From Bondarzewia mesenterica (taxonomy: Eukaryota; Basidiomycota; Agaricomycetes; Russulales; Bondarzewiaceae): a DNA stretch of 64,000 bases. Positions within the stretch are counted from its first letter, which is position 1, and every line of letters starts with the position of its first letter. A program made the position numbers and the translations under genes. The DNA lies in the NCBI GenBank assembly GCA_004802705.1, contig SGPL01000048.1, forward strand, positions 1 through 64,000, read 5' to 3'. This document shows positions 1 to 12,271 of the stretch, piece after piece. The notes beneath the pieces are model-generated. The model did no database searches and was not told the DNA's origin. It saw only the letters and a program-made list of their open reading frames with translations.

Positions 1-432
1 TTAATTATTTTAAACTAGTAGATCAGAATAGAGAAAAACTCACTATGATATAGTATGACTTACATGCTAAAAATGCTCGCCTACATACTGGGTGGACAAT
101 TTAGTAACACAGGTGTACAAAAAAAATTGCAACCTGTTTCTCTACAGTAAGATTCTGTATTGTAGTAAGGCCAATAATTTGAAGGTAGAGACAAGAGTTA
201 AGAAAATGTGTCTATGTACCCCAAGCTCACAGTGAATCTACTCAGGGTAGCTGCGAATAAGTTCTGAAACTCAGGCAGCACTGCTAAGAGTTGAATTATG
301 ATATGAGATGTGATCATAAAGAAGTTTAGCCTAGATGAGCATAACAGTTACCATAAAATGGGCAATAATAATGAAAATTTAGAGGATAGTTATTTGTTGG
401 AGCTACTAATTTATAGAGACCTCTCTCTTCAC

Positions 433-1183
433 TTACTCTTTTGCCTCTTTTACTATAGCGAGTTATAATAAGAATCTAGTATAATTAGCATGTGAGCTCA
501 AAATTGGATAAAAATCTAAAATATATAATCAATATCTTATATAATAAGTAGATGGCACACATAAAATTTCATCTTAAATAGCATCAAGAGATCAGTTTTA
601 ATTTGGGCTTCAAAAACTATTCCAATAATAAGCACTTAATATTCTTTTTTTCCTTTAATTATTGACTTTGAGAAAAAGAATTCACAAGGCTTACAAGCTC
701 TCTTATTTATGTTAGTATTTTATTTTTTTAGATTAATATTAATATTATTATGCTATTAAAGCTTACTTTTTTGATTAATGTGCTTATAGTATATATTTAT
801 TACTTATAAAATCCAACATTATATTACAATTAATGCAGTTTATAAATATATAAATAAAGATTATGAGCTTAAACTTAAATATCTCTATTCTTGATATAGC
901 TGATACCTTAAATATATTAGTTGAATAAAGAGAACTATAAGTTGCTCAATAACAAAAACTCTAAAGATTATCTATAATCAAATTTATCATTGAAACAGTT
1001 TTTGAAGCTCACATTAAAACTGATCTCTTGATGTTATTTAAAATGAATTTTTATGTGTGCCATCTACTTATTATGTATGATATTGAGTATATATTTTAGA
1101 TTATCATCTAGTTTTAAGCTTATGTACTAATTATGCTGATTTCTTATAGTAACTAGCTATAATGAAAGAGGCAAAAGAGCTAA
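433..1183. repeat. Long inverted repeat (arms about 185 bp, spacer about 380 bp)
   Basis: Reading 433-617 in reverse complement matches 996-1183 at roughly 85% identity over the full arm. Shared blocks include gaggcaaaagag at the outer ends, cagtttttgaag at the inner ends and atgtgtgccatctacttatt in the middle. The spacer (618-995) is AT-rich with no coding potential. It could be a foldback DNA element with long terminal inverted repeats, or two copies of one repeat inserted head to head. No target duplication could be assigned. Confidence 0.7.
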
Positions 1184-2499
1184 TTTAGACAGAGAAGGAG
1201 CACAGCTAGTATGTATGATAGAAGTTGATATAGAAGTATCTAAAGTTTTTATGAGATATTGAATAATTATAATATAATATAATATTTATTTATAACTAGT
1301 TATTCTTAGATTTTATACTGTTTTAAAATCTATACTTATATAAATCTATACTTGGCCTTTTTAATGAATCTTTAGTTAAAAAGATATGCTTGTATTTGTA
1401 TTATATTATATTTGAGTGAGTATATTATAAATAGTATATATATATATACTGAATTTATTATTTATATTATAAGAAAGTGACTAATTAATATTATAAAAGG
1501 TTTTTATAAATAAAGATACATGATAAATAAATGCTTTCTATAATATTAGCTAAATACTAAAATTAGTACAAGTACATAAATTAAAGTGAGTTGGGAGATC
1601 TGAGATAATAAGTTATAATAATGATTACTTTAACACTTTCTTTAAGTTACTGCAATTTTTAATTATATAATCAACTTACTGTAATGATCTTGAGGAATTC
1701 TTTTTATTTAAATATCTTTTAAATTATCTACTAATATTAAGAAAAATACTTCATGTAAATAAATTCTAATTAATCTAATTATATTATATTTTTAAGCAAC
1801 TTTTATATTTAAAATTCAATTTATATTAGATTTTATTAACTATAAATAATAATATTATTATAAAGTGTATTAGTACTATTTGATTTACCTTTTAAAAATC
1901 ATCACCAAATTTTATTTGCTCAAACACTACTTTTAAGCATTTATAAGCAATTTTAATCAATTTTTATATATTTAGATCTCTATTGTAATTATTTTGATTA
2001 AGTCAAAATGACTATTAAATTTAAACTTGTAAATCATAACTCTCTTAATTAAATAAAACCTTTTTAATAATGTATAAAATGTTTGATGTTAATATAAATT
2101 AAAAGATAGACATTAACATTGATAAAGAGAGGTAAAATTAATTATAAATCAAATTTAGCCTATATATTAAAATATTTAACTTATAAAATATATATTGCTA
2201 TAAATAAGTGATTAAAAATGTTTTATCCATACAATGAGTCAATAGTCATGAGTAGATAATATTTTTGAGTTCAAATCTGATTGATGATAAAAAATACAAA
2301 AAATTATAATAATAATAAATTGAGATTTTGAGTTGAAACCTGAGATAATATACATAAAAAACAAGTAGCTAAAATTTATTTTTATTTATTATTATTTATT
2401 ATTAAGCTATTCTTATGTATGGTATAATAAATAGCAAGTTTACTACTTACTCACAAAGTATACATAAGTTCTTAACTAAATTAAACTGTATTTTATAAT

Positions 2500-3480
2500 A
2501 ATTTATAATTTCCAAATAATAAATTTCCATATATGATATGTTTTTTCTGATAGATCCCACATGTTCAACTTTGAGCTCTCTAGCCTCAATACACTTGTGA
2601 ATGTAATAATAACAAATATTAATATGTTTAACTCAGTTGTAATTAATGTATTTATATGTGAGTACATTAGCACTAAAGTTATTATTGAAGAGTAATTAAG
2701 ATCTATCAATAGAGATCTTTAGCTTATAAAAGAGTATGTAAAGTCAGATAGCAATTAATTGCTGTTTCTTTAAACTTTAAGCAATAGGCCTAGCAATGAG
2801 TAAAAAATTATAGCTTATTGATGAACACCTATTTAGCTTTTAGCATAATTAGCATCAAAATATCTAATCAGTTGTATATTGACCTACTTCTTATTATAAG
2901 TGATGCTATAATTTGTGGTACCCTTTAGATGTCTACATAGATGCTTCATAACTTTTTAGTGATGAAAGCTAAATGTATTCATGAATATCTAAAAACCTGC
3001 ATAGCATATGAGATGTCAAATCAAGTCACAACTATTAGATAGTTTATTGCACCTAAAATCTTGTAGTATAACTCTGCCTAATATGTCACTTATTTAGCAT
3101 CATAAATAAGTTTAAAAAGCAGTAATAAGCTCTTTTTATAAATAAAAGAGTCACTTTGGCATTACACTTTATTATGTCAGCATGCTTCAAAATCTAAAGA
3201 AGGAATTTATATTGAGAAATGCAGATAGTCTTATGTGGATGATCTCACTTAACTCAAATTCTAAGAATAAATTAAAGCTTACTATTAATTTCCTTTATAT
3301 CCTTAATGTGATAAGCAGTATTGAGCTCCCTTTTCATCCACAGAGTCTCTACAAAGCTAGTGAATAGTCTCAATGTATTATTTATATAAGTGAGAGTGAT
3401 CATATGATCGAGTCTGATAGTCTTTGAGTGAGTGCAATAATTAGCAAAGAGGTTAAAATAGCCCATGCATTAGTAAGCTT
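2500..3480 (-). mobile_element. Decayed Ty1/copia retrotransposon pol fragment
   Basis: Translating the minus strand across stops and frame changes gives the C-terminal part of copia reverse transcriptase followed by the start of RNase H, in the correct order. From about 3466 downward: a block ending KTICISQYKF, then KILGAINYLIVVT followed by FDISYAM (compare the copia consensus LGALNYLxxATRPDISYAV), then KHLCRHLKGTTNYSI and IRYFDANYA (consensus YLKGTxxYG and GYSDADYA). Many stops interrupt the frame and no LTRs were recognised. This is a dead fragment, and the assignment rests on motif order rather than on a search. Confidence 0.8.
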
Positions 3481-5053
3481 AATTGAACTTGAGCCACTAA
3501 TTATTGCTATAATTTTTGAATAGCTATTTTTTTGATATATATAATAATTATTTATCAATAAAAAAGTTAAAATGTAAGTTATATTCCTTGCTATGTATCT
3601 TAGAATGTGCTGATAGATATAGATATTCTACTCTTTTTTTAAATAAAAGCATCCTTTTTAATGTGTACAGACTACACAAGATGCATGCTGATAAATATAT
3701 AAATCTAGCTAATGCTTCTGCATAAAATGAAGAATACTAAGATAACTAACATTAGCTCCTCTTTATGTCACTCAATGATATAAATATAGTCTACAATTAT
3801 AATATCTCCTACGTTAATTTCATCTCTATCATACAAAGCTCTGGCATGAGAAAATCACACACTATAAATGAAATAATGAAGCTTGTATTCACATTGCCTT
3901 TTAACGTACAGATTACCTTTTAGCTTTCAAACTTACATGCTTTCACTTCCCTTCAAACTGATGTCAGATTACCAGTTGCTGAACATTCTCATTCCTATTT
4001 TTTATTCCATTCTTCCTACTCTAACTTTGCCCTTATTTGCTCATTTTTTACCTTCATCATATAATGTTTGTTATATCTTTTGGTCTCTCTTCTCTACTCT
4101 CTGCTCAATATATAAGCTATGATATCTCTCTGCAAAATATCAGATCAGTCTCTAGACTTCAGGCCTCATTTCCCTTGTGTGAACTATGACTATGACTGTG
4201 ACCTATGAACTGCGACCTGTAACTTTGACTTTGCTGTAATTTACTATGATCTTTGACATTGCTGTGACTTATTACTACCTTGGTGACTTCATCTCCTCGA
4301 TGTCCCTCATCTATCTCTATCACCTCATTTTATCTTTATATTTTATTCATCCTCTTGTTCTATAACATCTTGAACCTTTGACCACAATATCACATTGACT
4401 TTGCCTTCTTATCAGAATATTGCTCCAACATTACACCTGATCGCATGCTTTTATTCATCTTTTGTACTCATCCACTCACANANCTATGTCTTTGCAGCAA
4501 ATGTCTACTCGACTCACCCTCTTGCACATCACCTGTGGTGTTTTTTGGGGGTGTTGTTTCTCCCCTAGGGGCATCGCAAGTGTATCAATGAAGATGGTGA
4601 AGGTTCTGGATCTGAAATTAAGAGGCAAAAATAGTAGTCTTCAAGGCTAGGGAGCAGAGGTGCTCATCAATGCTAGCGTTTAGCTTCAGGCTTATCTTGT
4701 GTAGGTTGCAAAACCCTATCATATCAAAATAATGAAGCTAGGGATAGGGTGGATGAAAGCAAGCATAGACGTGTCGGAATGACAGAACCTATCAGTACAC
4801 AACTGAAAAAACACCACATCAGCATTGCAGTGAAATAAAGAAAAGAATTTTGACTTCTAACTACAGAGAGGGAAAATTGGAATGGGGTAAAGGGTAGGCA
4901 CTCACCCTCAAGATTTGTGGGAATTGTTACTTATGAATGAAATCTGGGCCATTTTGACTCACTTGATAAATTCAAGATTATGATTCCTAAATTATAAAAA
5001 ATAAAACACAGTCCTCCTCTGTTTCTCCTTCTCTCATCATGTTCTATAGGACA
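3481..5053. other. Repeat-derived DNA, no gene seen; ambiguous bases at 4481 and 4483
   Basis: Composition shifts from extreme AT to a pyrimidine-rich tract around 3.9-4.4 kb. The only frames are low-complexity. Two N calls sit at 4481 and 4483. I recognise no transposon protein here, although the copia remnant may begin upstream in its 3.5-3.9 kb part. Confidence 0.5.
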
Positions 5054-5100
5054 CTAGCCTTCATAGTGACCTACACAGAAGACAGTCATTTTGTGTTAAG
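5054..5100 (-). repeat. 47-bp hairpin repeat, copy 1
   Basis: Read on the minus strand the unit ends in a stem-loop (CTTAACACA...TTCTGTGT, slightly decayed here) followed about 15 nt later by CTAG. The same 47 bp occurs at 11106-11152 and 28585-28631, with unrelated sequence on both sides of each copy. This copy carries transitions in the stem (TTTTGTGT for TTCTGTGT). A hairpin followed by CTRR resembles a Helitron 3' terminus, but that identification is an inference. Confidence 0.6.
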
Positions 5101-5109
5101 GTAGAATAT

Positions 5110-5375
5110 CATCGAGCATGTGGTGTAAACATGCTAAAGGAGATAATCTGATGTACAAAATCTCAGCACGGTGATCATCTTGTCGATGATCAAATGCATG
5201 CACAATACACCATATGAGCACCAGCTGCCTTGTTGACAGCTAATATGACTACATCGAGTGTGTGGTGTCAATGATCAAATGCATGCATAGCATGAAACTA
5301 TCAGCACCAGCTGTCTTGCTGACAGCTGATGTGAATGCATCAAACATCTTGTTGATGGTCTGATGCATGCGCTGC
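5110..5375. repeat. Irregular tandem repeats with palindromic cores
   Basis: The segment repeats CATCGAG..GTGTGGTGT (5110, 5253), GATCAAATGCATGCA (about 5189, 5273) and CAGCACCAGCTG..TTG.TGACAGCTG (about 5218, 5301). The last forms a perfect 8-bp stem, CAGCTGTC/GACAGCTG, in the second unit. A third weaker unit follows at 5338-5375. The function is unknown. Subterminal repeats of a DNA transposon are one possible explanation. Confidence 0.55.
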
Positions 5376-5400
5376 ATGAGAACTACCTTATATCAAACAG

Positions 5401-7742
5401 TTTGTAGATTTTTATGATCATTCACATATCTGACATAAATTTAGTTTTCTCTATAAAACTTTATCAAGCTCTTACTACAGGATAGAATACCACTACTGAA
5501 TCTCTAACAACCCATACATCAATATTTTGTGTGCACATCTACGCATTATATCACTCAACATGATGAAGGACTTTGATGTAGTGAAGAACATAGAGGAAAT
5601 AAGGCAGAGTGAATCGAAGGTGATCTAATAGTTTTCTGGTGGGACATTTTGAGCATGCTGTGTGCATGTGTTTCCCTTCTTGTTAAAGTAGAAGCTAATT
5701 ATATCATCGCGAATAGTCCATTCAAACATATCGAGCATACTAAGTCAGCAGCTATCATTACCAAATGTGCTGTTGTAGATCTCGACATTCTTAGCTACGG
5801 GCTACGAGACAATAGTGTCAGCATTTGATATAAATGTTATATGTGCTTGCATAGGTGCCAGGGGAACAGCAGCAGGTGCGGAGGATATTTAGATGTGTGG
5901 AGGGTGCAGAAAGTGTAGAATTCATGATGGCAATATGAGAGGGTGTCAGTGTTAGATAGGAAGATAAAGGAAGCATTGAGGTTGCATGTGCCTATGGGGA
6001 GCATGATAAGGATGCATGTGGGTAAGCAGACAGAGGTCATCATGCCTGTGTTATGGGGGGGTAAGGGTGAGGATGGAAGGTCGGTCATAGTTATCATAGA
6101 GAGAGTGGGTGTTATTTTAAAAAGGCGAGAGTGAGGGTGGGAAGGTATAAACAGTGAAGAGGGGCATGCAGTTGCAGAGAAGGAACATCATTGTGATCCT
6201 AATTCAAGCTATTAATTGGTGTCAAGAGATGTGAGGAGAGGATATGAAGGAGTTTTAGTGCATTTTTGCTCCCCCATCTGATTTTTTTGAGGGAATGGCT
6301 CATTAAAATCTTCCTTTTTATTTTTATTTTATTCATATGAGTACAGTGCAGCAGGTTGGATCAGTGAATGGACTCACTAGTGACAGCGAGCATAGTGCAG
6401 GGCTTATACATGCACACACTCATGTTTTTGAATAGCATACTAGTCGATAGAAATTGAACATCTATCAGGTATCAGTTTATGCTTACTGAATACGTTTCAT
6501 CTCTCTCAACTTGGGTTCTTATTTTAAACACATCTTTGTTGTTCTACATCTATGTCCTGCACCTATGTTTGTATGTTCTGACCAATGCCTCTGCTTTACT
6601 TTGTCATAGATTGTTTTATATTTTCTGATTATTTACTGCAGTCTCCATCTTCAACATTATATGCTGCCTTCTATTTTATTAGTTTGATGAGGTCACAAAT
6701 ACTGCCAGATTGAAATGATTCCTGAGAAATCAATGAGTACCTATTCAAGTCCTCATTATTAATTAATGACTCTACCTCTTCGAACTAGGAATGAAGTCAG
6801 CAAGCAGAATAAAACTGACCTCTGGATCCAGGGTAAGCTTAGAATGTAACACCTGCTTCAACTAGCTGCCCGTTCTGAAAAATGTCAAGTACAACATTGA
6901 TGTATCTGCAACTCGACTGAGCACTCAATGGTAGAATTTTCTCATGCACTATATAAGCTGGTACTCATGCATGAATGCAGTATTGACAATATTGTCTTTA
7001 TGAGCAATAAATATGCGGCTGAATTGCTCACTTAAGCAGTAGAGTTGGGCTATGCATTGAGTGCATAGTGACTGAAAGAATGCTATGAGTGATAAATATA
7101 AGGATATTCATTCATTGGTGAGAAGCAGTGAGAATAATGGGCACTGGCGCATCCTCATAGACTCTCATGCTACTGCACACGTAAGGTAGAGCTCACTCAA
7201 AAGTGTTGACATCACGTGCATGTGGTGCAGGCATGATGGCTCAGTTGACAAGCTGTCGTAAGTACTTGTTATTATCGATAAGTATTGTAGAGTACAATGT
7301 TGTTGAGCTCAGTGACTTGCTTAGGTAATTATTAGCTAATTTTAAATATTTGTTCAAATTTCAGTAATTATCATTCTCTGAACATTTAGCTCTATTTTAT
7401 ATCCTCAAAGCCTCTTATGTTAATTTGAACACTGTCAATAATTCAGGAATGAATGTTCCTCAAACTTGATAGTGCTCGATTTTTTATAAGTTGCGCAGTG
7501 ATCATTGAATAGGCAATAAACTGCCTCTCTCTTGCTAAAGTGGTGCAAGTGTAACAGTGCTTCCTCACATGATATCATTATTTTTGAGTGAGCCCTATCT
7601 TACTTGCTGAGACTAGAAGTAAAGGGTGCAAGTTTGAACAGAGGTATATTATTACTACTTGATAGAAACTGGTGCGAGCACTCATGCAAATGGTCAATAC
7701 AGTGGCTGATGATGTTTGATTAAACACAGGTAGGATGAGCTA
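5401..7742. other. No gene seen
   Basis: This is decayed, moderately AT-rich sequence with only short frames. The frames at 5.84-6.13 kb lie on both strands over one purine-rich tract and look like composition artefacts. No repeat shared with the rest of the window was found. Confidence 0.5.
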
Positions 7743-8658
7743 GAATTAAATATTTGAACGGCATATGTGAGGGGGCATTGAGGCCCCGTCGCAACAAAAT
7801 TTTATTAACATAAACAGTTACTGAGACTACAAATACATTTAAACAACTATTCCTATCAAATTGCCATCTGACAAAGAAGGCTTTAAGCAACACAATCGTG
7901 AATGACATTACACAGATTTAATATCAAGATCAGGACTTACATTTAGCATATTCGCTGAACTTCAGTCTACTGACAGGTTCAGCTGTACACATCTCTGCTG
8001 TATCTCATTAACGATGACTCAAATTTTTGCTTCACTATCCTCCTCCAAAATATCGCAATCTCAATGTTCAGCCAGCACAGTATCGCTCAAAAATAGATAT
8101 TTGCGAAGGATTGGAAGGGAAAGGATGATCATGTTTTCTCCTTTCACAGGGATGTTGAGTCAGTAAAAGCACAGCCTCATCCTTATAATGCTGACTCCAT
8201 ACAATGTCAGGAGAGGGCATGTCATGGCCACATCTGCCGTCTACGACTAGATCTGTGCGTCGACCTTCTGATGCGCAAACGTAAGTTTAATGTCCCTTAA
8301 AGCCTTCAGCTGCACTATGAAGATAAGCTTGCCCTCGAACGTAACTTCGAAGGTGAAAAAGTCATCACTGAATTTCCAAAATTGAGGTTCCATAAATCAA
8401 GAATCGACACTAAAATCGGAATCAACTGGGAAGAGAGAATAAAGGAGTTTATTATAAGGCCCATGAAATTCATTCTCACAGGGATTAGGGGGAATACTTT
8501 AAAACTGTTTAAGGACTTTTGATGGCCAAGATATGACAAGTGATTGATGAGTAGATGTGAGATGAGGATGGTCATCAATGCAGCAAGTTCATGTATGTAC
8601 ATGTCAACCCCTGTCAATGACTCCACACCTTGTGTTCACTGATGACAATGCTGCAATA
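7743..8658 (-). pseudogene. CpG-decayed third copy of the 253-aa ORF family
   Basis: This segment aligns end to end with 28973-29860 (intact ORF, copy R) and, inverted, with 15290-16195 (copy L). Family landmarks survive on the minus strand: ESLTGV.MYI near 8620 and an F.V..EGK....VQLK block near 8330. Most differences from copy R are CG changed to TG or CA. For example aacgttcggccggcgc (29266) reads aatgttcagccagcac (8063). Homology stops at about 7743 and about 8658, where the tandem repeat unit begins. It is not functional. Confidence 0.8.
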
Positions 8659-11043
8659 AGTATGTTTATTTCTTGAACTTTACTGTGCTGGATAAAATTC
8701 AGTAAATGGCTGAACCCTAGCCCCAACACACGCTTCTGACGGTGGCAAGATGTGCTTGGTAAGCATCTCGTGGCATTTGCTATCCCTCATCCCTTTAACT
8801 CATTATTTTCTGCTCTCCCTCATGTCTACGTATCTAGTAGATAATTACAGTACCTTAGATATATTTAGGAATAATTTTTTATTATTTTCTGGGCCCTTTT
8901 TGATAGGCCTTTGAACAATAAAATAAATATACCTATGGACCTGTGCACAAAATGCCCCATTGTATGTAAGGCTACTGCTTGCTATTGACCTCAGTGACTA
9001 GAATAACTGTTGTAAGCACTACAGAAGCCACTAGAGGATCTGTAGAGATGCCTCTGGCCTTACAAACCTTCTTCACATAGAGCGCGCATTGTCGCGTGCC
9101 CCCAACGTAATTTGATGTGCACACGGGCCTCTGCATTTACTGGAGTGATTGAAAAGTGATCAAAATTTACTCAGCTACTAGGAAATTTACTCGACTACCA
9201 GAAAATTTACTTGACTATAACAAATTTACTCAGCTACGATAAATGTGCTACTTATTTTACTTATTTTACTTATTTTAATTATTTCTGCTAAGGATAGTAG
9301 ATATAAATAGATATTTTAATATTAAGCACTCTGTCTTGCAGTAGAAAGCAAGGAGAAAGCAAGGCCTGAATAAATATATTTTTTATGGGCTTTAATGCTG
9401 CAAAATAGGGTGTTTTAAACCGTAGAAGAATGCATGAGGCAATCGACAAGCACGTGTGTGGTAGTGTGCACTGCACCAATATGACATTTCATAAGTGATC
9501 TGCTCCCGATGCCCTCTCTGAGAGCGGCCACTCAATAATTCTCATCATCAGTGCTCACACTGTGTTTTGTCAGTCTTGTTTTGCATTTTTACATTGAGAA
9601 AGCACTATAGTGCACTGTCAAGTCAATCAACAGGTATGCGCGCAGTAGCGCGTGCTGATGCAGCATTTTATATGTAATATTGGAGCAGCCATTTAATAGT
9701 TTTCACTATCGGTGCTCGCCTCACACCTCGACGGTGTTCTTTTATGCCTGAGATGTGCCACTGACACGTGAGCTCAAGCATAGAAGCAAATCACTGACTA
9801 CGAATATTCCAGCCGAGGCATCCATTTTGAGCAAGTACTCTGGGGCAGCAACGATTGCTCCACCACACGCACAAGCGCCACTACTGACATCATCACCTTT
9901 TTGATTGGGCCAATTGCTTACATAAGCACCTTCCCGATGGGGCACCTGGTGTAGTAAATCTGCTAATATAAGTATATTTATTCCTCAAACTTTACCATGC
10001 CAGATAAAATTCAGTAAATAGCTGAACCCTAGCCCTAACGTGCACTTCCGGTGGTGGTGGGAGGTGCTTAGTAAGCATCCCACAGCATTTGCTGTCCCTC
10101 ATCCCTTTGACTCATTATTTTCTGCTCTCCCCTCCTGTCTATAGCCACATAAATCTGTTCAGTAGACAATAATACCTCAGGTATATTTAGAAATATTTTA
10201 ATTATCCAACAGCAGCCTCTTAGGCTTTTTTGAGGGGCCTCTTAACAATAAAAGGAGTGCATACATGGACACATGTGCAAAAGACTCCCCCAGACATGGG
10301 GCTACTGATCTCAGCAAATAGAGAAGCCACAGTAAGCACTACAGAAGCTACCAGAGGACCTGGTAGAGATGTCTCTAGGGTATGGCATCATGAGAAATAT
10401 TTAATACCTTTGTTCATACAAAGCGCATGCCACTGCATGCCCACACGTAATTTGCAGTATGCACAGCCTCCACATTTACTAGGGTGATCGAATGGTGATC
10501 AAAATTTACTCAGCTACCACGAAATTTACTCGGCTACAGTAAATGTGCTACTTATTTCACTTATTTTTGCTTATTTCACTTATTTCTGCTAGGGACCATA
10601 AATACAAATAGATATTTTAACATTAAGCACCCTGCCTTGTAGCAGAAAGCAAGGAGAGAGCAAGGCTTGAAGAGATGGATTTTTTACAGGCTCTAGGGCA
10701 GCAAAATAGGGTATTTTGAACTATAGAAGGACACATGAGGCAATCGACAGGCATGCGCATGATAGCGCGCTGTGTCAACGTGGCATTTTATATGTAACAT
10801 TCTCTCAAGGCCATCTCCAGTGGTGGCCGCTCAATAGTTTTCACTTCGGTGCTCGCCTCATGCCTCAACAGTCTTTTTTCACATCCAAGATGCACCGCCG
10901 ACACTCGAGCTTGAGCATGGAAGCAAATTGCTTACTATGAACATTTTGACTGGGGCACTCATTTCAGGCAAACATGCCAGGATGCCACTGATGATATCAT
11001 CACCTTCCTGATGGGATGCCTGGCGCAGTAAATCTACTGATAT
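8659..11043. repeat. Two-unit tandem duplication (about 1.31 kb and 1.08 kb)
   Basis: Unit A (8659-9967) and unit B (9968-11043) run in the same direction and align along their length. Both start at taagtat(a/g)tttatt, share gataaaattcagtaaat, the block around catttgctgtccctcatccc, and a stretch of aaatttactc repeats, and end with aaatctactgatataagtat or a close variant, the same sequence that starts the next unit. Unit A is longer because about 200 bp (9.44-9.62 and 9.63-9.74 kb) is itself duplicated inside it. No protein is recognised. It may be a tandem LTR-like array or a local duplication of a non-coding element. Confidence 0.65.
9165..9245 (+). repeat. Short tandem repeats of about 18-20 bp (aaatttactcRgctac)
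   Basis: The motif aaatttactc(a/g)(g/a)ctac occurs four times in a row, followed by repeats of cttatttta. The matching place in the second large unit (10500-10575) has two copies plus the same cttattt tail, so copy number changed after the large duplication. Confidence 0.6.
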
Positions 11044-11105
11044 AAGTATACACGGCCCTCTGGGCCTAAAGTGTACTGGCAAGAATTATGTATGCTGGAT
11101 GCCAG

Positions 11106-11152
11106 CTAGTCTCCGTAGCAACCTACACAGAAGACAGTTGTTCTGTGTTAAG
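11106..11152 (-). repeat. 47-bp hairpin repeat, copy 2
   Basis: This copy matches the other two over the whole 47 bp: CTAG at the plus-strand left edge, then ACACAGAA, an 8-nt loop, TTCTGTGT and TTAAG. Here the 8-bp stem is perfect. It lies 62 bp beyond the end of the tandem duplication. Flanking bases differ from those of the other copies on both sides, so the conserved block is the whole shared unit. Confidence 0.65.
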
Positions 11153-12271
11153 GTCTGCTTCCAAATTCAGGGGGTTTTGCCTGGAGTCTCACTTCAGAAT
11201 TTTCCGAAGAAATGTTGGCCTCAAATTTAGATCCCGACAGCTGCTGAACTATGCCATTCACGTGCCTTTTTTATTTATACAATTATGGTATCAATAAGTT
11301 TTAGTAGTATTTATTCTCTCCAACGCAGTCCACTTTTTATATATCGCTCAACCCAGTGAATACAAATGCAACCTCAAATATACATCCCCCAGCTCCACTA
11401 ACCAACATGTGAATCCTCGAGATTGCTGATAACACATTTATACAGCAGTGTTGATGGGGACACAATTAAGTACCACACCTCCTTATTGTGATCACTGGCA
11501 TAAGCAGTTTGGAGAAGAACAACGACAATGAGCTTACTCTCTCACTCTTTTTGCAGCATGCTAGCTAAGCTACACAGCTAGCACTGTCGCTCACACTTCT
11601 GACGTGCCCATCACATACAACGTCTTTGTGCTAAGCGCGATGCTGCCCAAAATGGTCGACTGTCTCTCGCACCTCCTCAGCCATATCAATGCCATAGGAG
11701 ATCACTATGCTGCAGATTTAAACATGTGAATCACACAAAAGTGAGTATAGGTACTGGCTGAGAAATAAATAAAGTTTAAAAAGAGCATATGAACAGCACT
11801 GATGCCCACATCACAAGTGAGCTGCCCTGTGGGTTAAAAGCCAACATGATTAATTTTGGCCAGTGCAAAAAGGATGAAATGTGTGATCTCACTCGCACGT
11901 CCAAGATCATCTCTGTCAACCTCCGCCCCTCCATCTCTTCTGCAGAGATCGAGGGCAGCGTGCTTCTGTGGACCTCGCACCTCGGCCAAGTCTTTCTCAG
12001 CAATGTGAATGATGTGCCCCTCGAGAACATGAAATACTGGTGATCTGCCCTGGCCAAGCATGTGGTGGACCCGTTCGATTACATCAGGGAAAATACAACC
12101 TGTAAATAACATGTAATAACAATTTATAACAGCTAATTCTAAAATCTCTGTTATTAGTTATCCCCCCTTGATAACTGATGTGTTATTACTTGATAATCCA
12201 TTGCTAACAAAGCATGGCTTTAATATTTAATGCAACATTAAAATTAATTCCAACTTTTTCTCTTTTTTTAT
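11153..12271. other. No gene recognised; overlapping frames on both strands at 11.78-12.11 kb
   Basis: Open frames of 84-93 codons occur on both strands over the same 300 bp. None matches a family I know and none has exon signals that would extend it. The GC content of this short stretch is higher than its surroundings, which may mark a less decayed transposon fragment. Confidence 0.4.

Noticed and set aside
3883..4122. 79-codon hydrophobic plus-strand frame
   Set aside because: It is a pyrimidine-rich low-complexity tract that yields Leu/Phe/Ser. There are no exon signals and no family.
1..4200. Possible mitochondrial DNA because of extreme AT content
   Set aside because: It contains a decayed copia pol and grades into repeats shared with the GC-rich nuclear part. 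No mitochondrial genes or tRNAs were seen.
11776..12112. Overlapping 84-93 codon frames on both strands
   Set aside because: None of the three competing frames has recognisable motifs; they cannot all be real and nothing favours one.
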